Positions 23,496-35,349 of a DNA stretch of 64,000 nt are shown here, piece after piece. The position numbers and the translations under genes were made by a program. The DNA is from Larix kaempferi (Eukaryota > Streptophyta > Pinopsida > Pinales > Pinaceae): NCBI GenBank assembly GCA_027924585.1, contig BSBM01000461.1:6802501-6866500 (forward strand). Reading direction: 5' to 3'. The notes beneath the pieces are model-generated. The model saw nothing but the letters and a program-made list of their open reading frames with translations. It had not been told where the DNA came from and made no database searches. How positions within the stretch are numbered: the first letter of the stretch is position 1; each line of letters starts with the position of its first letter.

Positions 23496-25837
23496 ATGTC
23501 TCAATCAGCTAGGGCAGGAGGTAGGGGGCAAAGGAGAGGGAGAAATGCACCATATAGGGCCTCCCCTCCTATTCCACCAAGCACAAGTGGTTCTCCTCCT
23601 CCATCAAGTGCTCCATCGACTGCTAGTGGAGCTCATTCTATGGCTCCATTTAACCCTGTTTTAGCAAGACAACAAGCCCAAGAAAAAAAATACCCTTTGT
23701 GGAAGTATGTGACAAGGAAAGATGGACCTGGGGCAAAGCTTGGTGGGGGAGGCAATGTGTCTTGGAGATGCAATTTTTGCAAGCATGAGTTCATGAGCAC
23801 ATATTTCCTAGTTAAGGGCCATTTGTTGGCCCTTCCTTCTTGTGGGATTTCTTCATGCAAAGAGGTGACTGTTCACCAAAGGAGGGATGTGGAAAGAGAG
23901 GATCATGTTGGCTTAGGGAAGGTGGCAGCAGCAAGCAAGAAAAAAGAGGATGATCCTCTTCCATTTTTGAGGAAGTCCTCTAGCACCAAGCCTCCATTTC
24001 TACCTAGCATTCATGGGAGTGGGCGTGGGGATACTTATCAAACAAGAAAGAGGCAATCTACAGGTGGTCCAATGGATAGGATTTTCCAAAAAGAGGCGCG
24101 AGAAGAGGTAGACCTTACTATTGCATTTTTCTTCTACCTCAACTTCATCTCATTCAATGTTGCACGGTCACCATTGTATTTTGAGACGGTTAAAACTATC
24201 TTGGAACGAGCTCCAAATGGTTATGTGCCTCCTGGTTCAGAGAAGCTTAGAACCACATTGTTGGTTAAAGCAAAGGAGGTAGATAAAATTCTTGAGCCAA
24301 TTAGATCAACATGACCCTCATCCGGTGTGAGTATTGTTTCTGATGGATGGACGGATCCTGCACGCCATCCACTCATCAATTTCATGGTATCTTCCCAAAA
24401 TGGACCATTGTTCTTGAAAGCGGTGGATGCTCTTGGGGAATACAAGGATGCACAATTTATGGGTGATTTATTCATCAAAACCATTGAAGAAGTAGGTGTT
24501 CAGTCATGTGTACAAATCATCATGGACAATGCACCTGTTTGCAAGGTTGCTGGCATGATTGTGGAAGCTAAATATCCACAGGTATGTTCATTTTGGACAC
24601 CTTTCATTTCTAATTTGCTCATTGTTTGAATTTGGTCATTGCAATGTTAGTGTTGTAGAGTCATTGATACATGCTTTTATTGCTCTTACAGGTTTTTTGG
24701 ACACCTTGCATTGTCCATTCCTTGAATTTAGCACTGAAAGCCATTGCCTTGGATGTGGCATGGATTGACAACCTTATTGAGGATGCACGCCATATCCGTA
24801 ACTTTTTACAAAACCACACAAATGCCCTCACCATCTACAAACAGTACACATGGCTTTCATTGCTGAAGATTGCAGATACTCAGTTTGATTCCTCATTCAT
24901 CATGCTCAAGAGGTTGAGGGAGGTCAAAACCACTCTTGGGTCCATGGTGATTTCAGAGTTTTGGGCTTTTTGGAGAAAGACGGATCAGGCTGCTTCACAA
25001 AAGGTGAAGGACTTGGTGTTAAATGATGGTTGGTGGGACACAGTGGATCTTACTATTAAGATCATGGAGCCAATCATTTCTTTGTTGCAGTTTGCAGACA
25101 CGGACCAGCCCATCCTAGTAGAGGTTTATGAGGGGTGGGATTCCATGATTGAGTCCATGAGGTCCATTGTCATAGAGAATGAGTGTCCCGAGTATGGGAC
25201 ATCGGCAGAGAACTTCTGGACCATTATTCGGGATATTCTTATCTCTAGGTGGGATAAGAATTGCACACCTTTGCATTGCTTGGACCACTCCTTGAAACCC
25301 AATTTCTACACTCAGGAGTGGCTCACTGGTGGATCGGGGACCTCACACAGAGTCCCTCCTCACATGGATGCAGAGATTGCAAATGGGAGGAAGATAGCAC
25401 TTAGACAGCTATTTCAGGATAGAGACATGCTTGAGGAGGTGGAGGATGGCTTTGTAGATTTTTCCACTGGCACTGGGAGATTTGGAGGCTATGATGTACT
25501 TAGAGATAGGGAGGGTAAGAAAACCTATGCTTGGTGGGAAACTCATGGGGCAACATCCCCTATTCTACAGAAGTTAGCCTTCAGGGTCATCTCTCAAGTT
25601 ACATCATCCTCTTGTTGTGAGAGGAATTGGAGCACATATGGGAACTTGTACAGTGTGAAGAAGAGCAGGCTTGAGCAGTCCAGGGCAGAGTCGATGGTGT
25701 ATGTGCACTCAAACCTTCGTCTTATTTACAGGAAGAGAGAGGAGTGGGTGAAGGGAAAGGAAAATATGTGGGATGTCTTTCCTGATGATATGGGTTTGGA
25801 CAACAGTATTGATTTGGCATTAATGATCCAGTGCTAG
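23496..25837 (+). pseudogene. hAT transposase (BED zinc finger, DUF659, hAT dimerisation), one nonsense codon
   Basis: The preferred start is ATG 23496 (MSQSARAGGRG), giving a Gly/Arg- and Ser/Pro-rich N-terminus. An upstream ATG at 23403 is also open. A BED-type finger follows (WRCNFCKHEF, then HLL). The DUF659/catalytic core includes VSDGWTD, IIMDNAPVCKVAG and, across an intron, FWTPCIVHSLNLALKAI with its CxxH. The C-terminal dimerisation domain includes CCERNWSTYGNLYSVKKSRL. The intron is 24582-24691 (GT-AG, phase 0). The only lesion seen is TGA at 24312-24314, between LEPIRST and PSSGVS, where Trp or Arg would fit. The coding region is otherwise open to TAG at 25835. Confidence 0.9.
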
Positions 25838-26382
25838 AGCCAGTCACTTTTGATGATAGTGATCATATATAGGGGTCATCCTACATAGCAGTAGATTCAG
25901 ATCGTCAGATGGGTAGAGAGGAGGAGGAGGGGGGAGGAGGATGAGGATGAGGATCAAAGCAGTGGAAATGATGAGTATGTTGATTCAGGCATGGAGGAGG
26001 ACTAATGACATATGGGATTCTCCCATCTTGATCCACCCCTTTTTGTATTTATTATTAGTCTATTTGGCATTTGCCAGTGCCCAGTGGCATTTCGACATAT
26101 ATGTATACATTTTGATTTTGATGACTTAATGAGAAATATGGTTCCAACATGCATCTATGTGTCTGATGTCTCATTGTGATTTGTGAATGACAAATGTGAA
26201 ATGTGTTGTGATTCGTGAATCGTGATCTGTGAATGACAATGTGTAATCATAATCATTAAGGTGTTTTTATTCTAATTTCTATTGAATATTTGTAAATGTT
26301 CTAGTTTCTAAATATTTTTGGATCTATATGTCTATATTTTTAAATTTTAATATATTTTTAAAATATATATATATGTATATAA

Positions 26383-26470
26383 AACGTGTCCTACGTGTCC
26401 TGATTCCGGGGGTCACCGTGTCCATGTCAGACTCTCGTATTTTCGTGTCCTGCGTGTCTCGTGTCCCCAT
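26383..26470. promoter_or_regulatory. 3' subterminal repeats of the hAT element
   Basis: Five CGTGTCC motifs plus one imperfect CGTGTCT lie within 90 bp of the right end, mirroring the left-end cluster. Confidence 0.75.
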
Positions 26471-26559
26471 GTCAGGTGACTTAGCCCTTAAGATATTAAG
26501 GCTACCAACAAAATAATAATAAAAAAATACTATTTTCTTTAATAAAACCAGAACAGTTT

Positions 26560-29500
26560 AAAAAAAACCAAGATAATTTTAAATTTATCAAAAAATGAAA
26601 AGCTTTCTTCCTGGAGTTTGTAATCAGCAAACATCAGAGGAGATATCTAGCCCGTCCCCATCCGAGGAGATCAGCTTGAAGCCGTAGCTGCAAGTCGATG
26701 TTGGGACTCGAGGACTTCTACAGAAATCGGTGTTTGCAATTGATCATGCATCTCTACAGTAGCAGCTGGTACTAACTTCTTACACCGTAATGGGGATTTA
26801 AATTTCTTCAACCAGTGTTTGGCTATGAGATCTCAGGTCCAAAATACTGGTAGCCACAACTTTTCAAAATGGTTCAGGTAACAAGTAACAACAACTACAG
26901 TTTACAGGTTACATCGTTAATGCATTAAGCTAAACCAACTAACAAGTAACAATTAATGAAATACGGATTATTAGTGGATAATTAAATTTTGAAAACCAAT
27001 TTAAAGAAAGAGAAAAAAACATTAATTATTTAAACACTATGAAACAAAAATACCATTCAATTTCATGCTTACTTATTAAAATAATTATAAATAAGTAGTT
27101 GTCGTCTCTCACACTTAGATATCTCAGGTTGTTGAGATTTTATTTTTTTGTTTTTTAAATACATGTTAAATTTTATTATATAAATGTCTATGTATATTTA
27201 TAGTATATTTATGAATATTTGATTAAAAATATTATATATAAGCAAGCTACTTCCATATTTTATTCGTACTAGATATTTTTATTACGTATTTTTTCCTTAT
27301 CGAATCGTATTTGTACTCAAATTATGCTATTATGCTTCAAAGTTTAGACTGCAATACACTTCCGAGTCTCGACTAGTACACTTCCGAGCCTCGACTTCCA
27401 AAAAACCATGATTAGTTTGGGATGAAGTTTCATTTTTACACCAGAGGCTTATTTTGTATCATCTTTGAAACATAGGAGGTTATGTTAGCTCTCCTTCAAG
27501 TCAGACCTTAGTTTGGTTGTAACCGAATTCTCTACATTGGTGCAAAAATCACGTGATTTGAAGACTTTGAAAATATTGTGATATTTTAAAATATATCATT
27601 GGGTTTATACTCAAATATTTTTGAGCTAACAATAATGGCACACTAAAAAATACCCTATTATGCAACAATGCCTCTCCTCCTACCAATGGCAGCGACACTC
27701 CTTTAGACCTTCTTGTTCCTATACAAGCAGGTTTCAATCCGATACTACCCCGCCTGTAGAGTTTGAGTTTGCTACTGGTGACTGCTCATTGCCAACCTAA
27801 CCCTTTACAATATTGGTGGACGAACCTAGTAATAAACAAGTAAAATAGCTGCAAAGCAGCTAGTCCCTGCTCTAGATTAAGTTAAAAGAAATATGATATA
27901 TTTTTGAAAATTTTGATATATTTTGCAATTTAATATTATCATTTTGGAGGGTATTTACATGAGCATTTGGGAATTGATTCTTTACATTGACAACCTCAAA
28001 TTTAAGCCTTAGAGTATAATAGTTTAACAGAGATGGAAAGAAAAGAACAAAGACACTTCGTTTATATCAAAATCATAGCCTTACTAAGAGTTTCTTAATC
28101 AATTGTTGAAGCCTTAAGTCGTAGAGTTCAAGTAGTATACTATCAAAATCATAGCCTTACTAAGTGTTTCTTAATCAATTGTCGAAGCCTTAGGTAGTAT
28201 ACTTAAGTATAATAGTGTACAATTTAAGTAGGAAATTTTACTCTTTGTATTCTTTGTCAAAAGGTTTTGCAGAAGATATTTTCCCAATATTCTCTAATCA
28301 CGTAATTTGCTTTGTGAAGCTCACTCTACATCTCTAGTATCCTTTGCATCTTCTATCTCGTCTCTTGGTTTCAGGGAGCCCCGTTATATGTATGATTTCT
28401 TTTATCCAAAAAGAGATCTACTTCTTGCATCTTAAAGTGCATTTTAGCTTTTTATATAATAAGAGGTCCCTCCGACAATAGTATGTCACTATTAGTAAAT
28501 ATGCTCTGTGTTACAAACTCTATCTCCATGTTTCGTGATGTGATCACATGCATGCAAACAATGTGTGGTGCGTGAAAGAATGTGGTGGTGCTCCCCGTGA
28601 ATGACACATACAGTTTCAATTCAGACTACAAACGAATTTCATAACCCATGCAAAGGGACACGTAAAATTTCAACTCGGACAAGCTAGGTGCGCATCGCAT
28701 CAAATCCGACTACAAAAGGATTTAGTAACGCATGTGAAGGGATACGTAAAAGTTTAAAATTATACCAACAAGGTGAGTACCAGCAGTGCATGAATCTTGT
28801 ATAAATAGATGAATTACGGCAAAGGATGGAAGTCCGGATGGTTTGTTCACTAGCACAGAGTTCTGTCCTACTACAAAATTCATGACCCCAATCAATCCAT
28901 GGCCCCGATCTTCGTCAATGAAGAGACTGATTCCTGCTACAAAATCCATGGCTCGTCATTGAAGAGACTGATAAAGGCATATGCAGAGAGAAATATTCGT
29001 CAATGAAGAGACTGAGAAAGACATGTGCATTCACAAAGAGAAACCTTTTAAGGTTATGATAAAGTCCAAGTATGCTCTTGCTTGTTCAAAGGACATAACC
29101 ATGTGGAGAGATTCATCTCAAGGTAAATTCAAGCTTACATAAAAAAATTGTTTCATAATGTCGAAAATTTCATCATGTTAGTGTTAATTTTAGCTGTAGC
29201 TTCTTATAATTTCTATAATTTGGTCCCCGGAATTGAGTTTCTCCTATTGGGATTTAACTCAGAATTGCATAAGTGGCTTGCACCATGCCTTGCAAACATT
29301 TATCTGCTAGATCGGCTTTGGGATCTTTGGATTTGTTGAAATTTCTTCAATGAGGTATGTATATGTATTAACAGGTTTTTTTTTTTTTTGTATAATATCT
29401 ATTTTTTTTTTCTTTTGAAAAATCTAAACACATGGAAGAGTAGTCTCTCGTTTTCCATAGAGGGTTTTTAATAAATTTGCATCATCAGTTATCCTGTGTT

Positions 29501-31466
29501 TGATTTTTGGATCGACTTTATGTTGGTGTTTTTCATAGATGTAGGGTTTAGTAGGTAGAGATTTTTTAAATGCATTTCGGGTTTATGCTTGTTTGGGTGT
29601 CTAGATTTGTTATTTAATGAAATTTTGCAATAGGCTTAGAAAATAAAATATTGTGGTTGGAATACTGAGAAATGCAATTTAATAATTTAGTCTTTGGACA
29701 TTTTGGTCTCCTCGAATGCCTTTTTGAAGCAAAGATTTACTTCAGTTGAATGTATTAGCTTGAAATACTTTGTATTGATCCCTCTAGACCTCAATAGGAA
29801 GGCCAGGAATCTTCCTCACTCTACCTATCTGAAATTCTTTACATATCGATTTTTGGAATTGATAGAGTGTTTCCAAATAGTTCCTAGGCTGAAGAATGGT
29901 GGGCATAACCGTAAATAGACGATTTGTTCAATATCCGTGCAGAAGATTGTATATCCTTTGTTGGAAGCAAACAAGATTTGATATTGCTGCGACCTAGTTG
30001 CAGTCAATGATTTTATTTCAACTTGGGATAAAAAGAAAGAAATATTATGTTGCATTCAACAGCAATCACGTGGGAAGCATGATAATCTACATGTGATCAA
30101 CATACATAGTAGAAACATTTTTTTGGATTTTGATTATGTTGCATATGTTCACTACAGTGCACAGTCTCCATAGATACCTTTTCCACTGAAAATATAATAT
30201 TCAATTGTTGCACCAATCTTGGTTCTTTCTAGTTGTTGCTTTGATCATGTTTGGTTGGAGCTGATTCCAAACTTGCACAGATTGGGTATTGATGCTATAA
30301 TAGGAGTCTCTAAACCACCATGATTCAAGTCATCATTCCTGGCATCACGCAGTTAATAAAGGTGCATTCTTCAGGCTGAGCACTACCACTACCTAAATCA
30401 TTGCCCTCAGGTTTCTAACTCAAGGTTTTGAAATCTCTTTCAGTGAAAACCGATGGATTCAATCACTAAAGTTATCAGCGAAGGACAACCTCATTGGTCT
30501 GGAAGGAAATTAGACACGTGGAAAACATAAGGGAATGTTGATTAGATAGGTTCCACATAGAATAACAACCCACTCACGCGTGTTCAACACCATGCAATGA
30601 ACTGTTTTAAGCATCCTCCACGTATTACCAGCTATCGTGATGGTTGTATTAAGGTTTCTTCTTACTATATATATTTTTTTCTTTGGAGCTCTGTCCGCCC
30701 CCTCCATTTCACCACCTTTCCACGGCTTGCTGAGTGCGAGGAACTCTGTTGTCTCTCGGTGACGACATTCATAGCTTTCCTAGAATACTCTTTTGATTGG
30801 GTTGGTGCTATGGCTATGGCGACGCATAGTGTCCTGCTCTGCATCTGGATGACTACGGTCACAGTACAAATGGAATAAGGTACGAATTTTGTCTTCACGG
30901 AGGATATTTGGAAGTAATTTGATCAATTTTTAAATAAAACAGAGACGTAGCCTGCTTTAGCCTCACAAATTTCCTTGTGTAGAGAAATTTATGGAATTTT
31001 TTTGAAGTCTTTCCATGAAAGTGATTTTCCATATATTTAACGTGAACGTGATCAGTTAATTATTTCTTGTTCGAAAATCTTGAAAATTTACACATTATCT
31101 ACAAGTGAATGCCGTGTTACAGGTTAATTGGTCATGTGTGCATCACATGGATGAAAATGAAGTTCTGTGAAAATTTAAAATATTCTGGTCATTTCGTATA
31201 TCATCAGGAATTTATATGTGATGTTGAGATCTGCTGATGATCTTTATTCTGTTCCAATTTTGGATAAAGTTCGATAATATTTTATGTGGATGTTGAGATA
31301 CATCCATAGTGGAAGGTAAACACATTATAATTAACTGATTCCATCGCACCAATCAATAGTGTAGATTGCTTATCTACAAATTGCCTAAATCAATCAATGT
31401 ACAGCTAAAAGAGCCAAGTACTAAAGAACTACATATGGAAATCATCAAGGGCAAGATTGAACTTAC
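26560..31466. other. AT-rich noncoding DNA left of the reductase fragment
   Basis: No supported gene is seen. Local structures are a 76-bp tandem duplication at 28066-28205, an 84-bp spaced direct repeat at about 28624-28760, a run of GTCAATGAAGAGACTGA copies at 28913-29015, and a T-rich tract at 29371-29415. Missing reductase exons were looked for on the minus strand and not found. Confidence 0.6.
28066..28205. repeat. Tandem duplication, 76-bp unit
   Basis: ATCAAAATCATAGCCTTACT starts at 28066 and 28142. TTTCTTAATCAATTGT and GAAGCCTTA follow in both copies. Confidence 0.9.
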
Positions 31467-32112
31467 TTCATTCCTCAATCTCTTTAATGCGGCCATAGAA
31501 TCGTCAACCCTGGTTATCAAAAACAACTTCCCTATATCTGGCTGCATCCTTAATATTTTCTCTATCAGCACTGCAGATATCAAAAACATCATCTGATTAG
31601 CAAGTTTGATATCTACTAAAAAATATAATAGAATTAAAATCAATAATCTAGGGAACTTGCCCTATACCTTTTGCAACAAAACCAATGGCACCTGTGATGA
31701 GAAAGTTCTTATCCTTCAAAAAATCTACAATTTCAAGGCCCTTGCATGGAGCTATAGGAGAAATGATTCTTATAGCAATACTCTCCTTATTTTCTAGGCT
31801 GGTTCTTATGGCCTCCATTAACCCGCTTGAACTTTTGTCATCTGAGATCAAAGTAGCTTCCGAAGTACAGATTTCATGTTTTGTAATGACCAGAGATAAG
31901 TTGCCGAAACCTACTGTTTGGCCGCAAAATCGGTTGTGTGTTATCGATTTCTTACTTGTCTTGATGCTTATCAACAAAGAGCTGGACATAGTCCCAGGGA
32001 GAGGGAACTTTTTCTTGATTGGGAGTAGCAATTCGGATTTCTTATCGAAATATCTAGCAGAAAAATTATCCAAAGCAAGCACTGTACGTAGAAACACTTG
32101 TGATGCGGCCAT
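31467..32112 (-). pseudogene. Plastid-type fatty acyl-CoA reductase (FAR2/MS2-like), first two exons
   Basis: Fatty acyl reductases of this plant family make fatty alcohols for cuticle or pollen-wall lipids. Exon 1 (32112-31668) starts MAASQVF, carries a long basic/Ser-rich leader like the plastid-targeted members, then VDFLKDKNFLITGAIGFVAK, the NAD(P)-binding TGxxGF motif. Intron 31667-31571 is GT-AG. Exon 2 (31570-31467) gives VLIEKILRMQPDIGKLF, then DDSMAALKRLRNE, ending at a good donor (GAA|GTAAGT). Both exons are intact and in frame. Downstream exons (catalytic YxxxK and C-terminal domain) were not found in the next 5 kb. So either this is a 3'-truncated copy or the next intron is unusually long; I favour truncation. 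It is head-to-head with the F-box/kelch gene. Confidence 0.72.
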
Positions 32113-33337
32113 GACAGATCAAATGATTTGGACACACTGTGTTTTACAGATATGCTAGTGTAATACAACAAAGTTTGATTTCCCGCGGGATCCGAAGGAT
32201 ACTCAAAATTTGATAGTTGCGAAGTGAGAAACCCAGGTCCCTGGTATTTGCCAAAAATATAAAAAAATGGTGAGTAAATGAATGAGTTTGGTGAGTTCAT
32301 AATTATTAAAATTGTCTATTAATTGTGAACTCACCCAATTCACTTCGTTTGGGTATAAGAAGGTTAAATCTAAAAAAGTGAAACAGGCTATATTCAGTGG
32401 GGTAATGATTTGTTTGCAAAAGATCAGTGAAACGACTGGCCATAGGGTCTAGGGTTTGGTTATCAGAATATGTATGGTGTTATAATATTTACATGAGATT
32501 TTGCCAGCAACAGAACGGACAAGAATTTAGAGGCTCGTACATTTGCAGTAAAATTAGTGGAGCCGACTTACTTTACTACGGAAAGAAGATGAGTTTGTCC
32601 AAATCTGTTTTCTAATTCGTGAGTTGTAAGGCAAATTTTGGCCTTGGCTGCTTATTCTAAATAGGTAGCGGCAACCTCGACTCGGCTCCTTCTGTTATAG
32701 TTTTTTGGCCATCGCATCTGACATAATCAACTGAGTTTTCATAATAATGATGTATGATTAAGTTGTCAGATCATAAAAAGATGGTGATCCAAATGGCATT
32801 TTTTTACAATTTTGAATTTAGTTTAATTTTAAATTATTTTTAATATCTAACAAGTCACCTCACACCAAGGGTATATTGTCAAATCAATCTTATTAACCAA
32901 TGATAAAAAAGCAATTTTGAATTTCAATAATTTTATAAAGTTATTTTAATTTTCAAAAAATTAAATTTAATATATTATTTTTTATAAACTTTATAAACTT
33001 TATAGAAATTTTGATAGAAAATGAGCTTTTAATATCAAATCAACGAGTTAGCGGACTAGTGGATCGCTATAATCCCTGCTACGCAGGCACTAAAAATTAA
33101 CCACGGTTATTAAAAATTGTTAAACGTCAAAACACGTGTCAAGAAACTCACCAGAATATATGGTAAATGTCAAATTATTGTAAAATATTACACATCGACC
33201 ACACGTTGGGATTCCACCGTTGATTTTGGGAGTTTTGAAATGAAACATCAACAATCATGACCTTGATGGCTGACTGATTGTCAGCAGTTCTTACAACCAA
33301 TCTTTTAAAGACTCGCGCGCAGCCCGCCGTTCACTTT
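32113..33337. promoter_or_regulatory. Shared upstream region between reductase fragment and F-box/kelch gene
   Basis: About 1.2 kb without a gene. A G-box/ABRE-type palindrome (ACACGTGT around 33132-33139) lies about 200 bp upstream of the F-box gene's TATA box. AT-rich runs occupy 32800-33050. No transposon was recognised. Confidence 0.45.
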
Positions 33338-33347
33338 CTATATATCC
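33338..33347 (+). promoter_or_regulatory. TATA box of the F-box/kelch gene
   Basis: CTATATATCC lies about 345 bp before the start codon. A TTTTGCAG ends directly before GTGAGATCAATGG, so the 5' UTR may also contain an intron ending at 33680. Confidence 0.55.
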
Positions 33348-33689
33348 GATAAGTATCTCTCTCACTCCTCGCATTAATAGCGGAAGACCAACATTTTTCG
33401 GTGTTTTCTCATTATTTCTTCATATCCTTCGTTATTTTGTTTAACACAAGATTTTCCAGTGTTTTTAGCACAATATTTTCAGGTCTCTTTTCCATATTTG
33501 CTGATGCCCTTCATTCGTTTTTAGCGCAATTGTTTCCGGTGTTTGGCGCAATATTTTCCTTTTATTCTATATGTTTGGTCACAGCCTTTATTCTTTTTTA
33601 GCATAGCCGAACGTTTTTTAATCTCTGTGATTTTATTATCGTCTGTTTTTTGTTTAATTTGAGCGATTTGAGGTTTTGCAGTGAGATCA

Positions 33690-34748
33690 ATGGATATTAT
33701 TCCTCATATTCCTGACGAAATTGGTCGAGAGTGCCTGCTCAGAGTGACTTACAAGTCACATGTTAACCTCAAAGCTGTGTGCAGACGCTGGGAGGCTACG
33801 TTGAGTAGCCCGCGGTTCTATGAAGACAGAAAGATCTCCGGGACTAGCGAGCAGTTGATATGTCTGATCCAGGCTATTCCTCAAGGGAATTCGGCGGAGG
33901 ATAAGTGGCAGGGCACCCCCGTTTATGGGTTAACTCTGTATGACCCTTTGCAGGGAACCTGGGATCGGCTCCCTTCAAATATTCCCCAATTTCGCCATGG
34001 GGTTCCCCTCCTTTGTCACTGCGTTTGGGTGGATCAGAAACTGGTTATGATTGGGGGATGGAATCCTTTACGTTGGGAGGCAATCAAATCTGTCTTCATT
34101 TATGACTTCACTTCCGGTACTTGGCTCCGGGGAGCCGACATGCCCACGGTTCGATCGTTCTTCGCCTGTTCTGTTTCTCCCGATGGGTTTATCTACGTCG
34201 CTGGAGGACAGAGCGACAGTAAAAGCGCTCTGCGAACTGCAGAGGCGTATGATGTTAGACATGACAAGTGGGAGGTTCTGCCTCCCATGAGCCAAGAGCG
34301 AGACCGATGCCACGGAGAATTTTTGGATGGAAAATTCACTGTGATAAGCGGCTATTCAACAGAATCACAGGGCCGATTCGACAAGAGTGCGGAAGTATTC
34401 GATCATAACACAGGCATTTGGAGCAGAGTGGAGAATATATGGAGTTTTGGTGGCTGCCCGAGGTCGTGCTTAGCTATCTTGGGTCACTTGTATTTCTTCC
34501 ATAACCAACAAGTGATGCGATATACCGGTAACGACGACATCTGGGATGTGGTGGCGTCTCTTCCTGAAAGTATGGACGCTGTTACCTGCGCCACAATTTG
34601 GCGTGGCAATATATTTGTAAGCGGTTCTACCAGCCGTTGGGGTGAGCAGGTGTGTTACATGCTCCACAACTCTGGGAAGTGGGTTCCCATTGACAGGCCA
34701 CCTGGTTTTGACGGATTTATTAAGAGCGCAATTACTGGGGAGTTGTGA
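33690..34748 (+). CDS. F-box/kelch-repeat protein (KFB/KISS ME DEADLY-like)
   Basis: This is a single-exon gene of 352 residues. ATG 33690 is chosen over the in-frame GTG at 33681 because it matches the family start (M-x-x-IP-x-IPDEI). Residues 3-45 form the F-box (IPDEIGRECLLRV, VCRRWEATLSSP), which would bind SKP1 in an SCF ubiquitin ligase. The rest forms kelch blades for substrate binding, with diglycines in LVMIGGW and IYVAGGQ and Trp-bearing strands (GTWLRGADMP, DKWEVLPPM, GIWSRV). Known relatives direct degradation of phenylalanine ammonia-lyase or type-B response regulators. Which substrate applies here cannot be read from sequence. Length and domain order are normal and no lesion is seen. 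Promoter elements lie upstream. Confidence 0.93.
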   Translation: MDIIPHIPDEIGRECLLRVTYKSHVNLKAVCRRWEATLSSPRFYEDRKISGTSEQLICLIQAIPQGNSAEDKWQGTPVYGLTLYDPLQGTWDRLPSNIPQFRHGVPLLCHCVWVDQKLVMIGGWNPLRWEAIKSVFIYDFTSGTWLRGADMPTVRSFFACSVSPDGFIYVAGGQSDSKSALRTAEAYDVRHDKWEVLPPMSQERDRCHGEFLDGKFTVISGYSTESQGRFDKSAEVFDHNTGIWSRVENIWSFGGCPRSCLAILGHLYFFHNQQVMRYTGNDDIWDVVASLPESMDAVTCATIWRGNIFVSGSTSRWGEQVCYMLHNSGKWVPIDRPPGFDGFIKSAITGEL

Positions 34749-34789
34749 GCATATTCACTTTGGTGCAGAATTATGTGAAAAGTAGCGGC

Positions 34790-34940
34790 TTGAGTCGTTT
34801 CTTTAAAAAAACGGCTTAGAAACGAGAACCTGACGGGAAACGCTGTTTTTAGCCGTTTTTAATAGCCTGAAACAGTTTTTTACGAAACGACCATCGTTTC
34901 TTAGGGTCGTTGTAAGAAACGACCATCTTTTCATAGGGTC
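34790..34940. repeat. Hairpin-prone 3' flank of the F-box gene
   Basis: Two copies of AAGAAACGACCAT(C)-type units, at about 34885 and 34913, each pair with nearby AGGGTCGTT. An upstream AAAACGGCTTAGAAACG pairs loosely with AGCCGTTTTTAATAG. It could be a small decayed hairpin element or a transcript-end structure. Confidence 0.5.
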
Positions 34941-35005
34941 GTTTTTGGAATTTTGAGTTGAAAACAGGAAACATATGAAACATACGAGCATGGCATGATG
35001 TTTTT

Positions 35006-35117
35006 TTGGCATTGTGTTTTATTTTTAGATTGATAAGATGCTCTATTGGCTAGTTCTCCGGTTGGCATTGTATTATATTTTCAGAATGATAAAGTGCTCT
35101 ATTGGCTAGTTCTACCT
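35006..35117. repeat. Tandem duplication, 56-bp unit
   Basis: TTGGCATTGT starts at 35006 and 35062. TGCTCTATTGGCTAGTTCT ends both copies. Confidence 0.9.
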
Positions 35118-35349
35118 TACCCCTCACAAAAGCTGCTTGAACGATCCCTTGACTTGGTAGTAGCAGTCAATTGAATTGAGTTTAATAATTAAAATGGTTT
35201 AATTTTCATTTTTTATTAAAGAAAAGGCTTTGCGAAGGTTAAGTTTAATAACTATTAATAAATTTATCAATAAGGTTTTAGTTACATAACATTTTATTAT
35301 TTTTAATTTATTTAATATAAGTTTAAGAAGTTTTTACATTAGTCACATA

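Larger units (their letters stand above)
23098..26484 (+). mobile_element. hAT DNA transposon, 3387 bp, with 8-bp target duplication
   Basis: The 8-bp duplication CCCTTAAG stands at 23090-23097 and 26485-26492. The element ends CTAAG...CTTAG (5-bp terminal inverted repeat), with further loose similarity. It encodes one hAT transposase in two exons. Dense GGACACG/CGTGTCC motifs lie near both ends. Apart from one in-frame stop, the coding region is open, so the insertion looks fairly recent. Confidence 0.92.

Noticed and set aside
31366-32158. Plus-strand open frames of 76 and 157 codons
   Set aside because: They are antisense shadows of the fatty acyl-CoA reductase exons, whose splice sites and motifs are on the minus strand.
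33401-33601. 66-codon hydrophobic open frame just before the F-box gene
   Set aside because: It is a Phe-rich translation of the T-rich 5' UTR. It could be an upstream ORF by position, but nothing supports it being translated.
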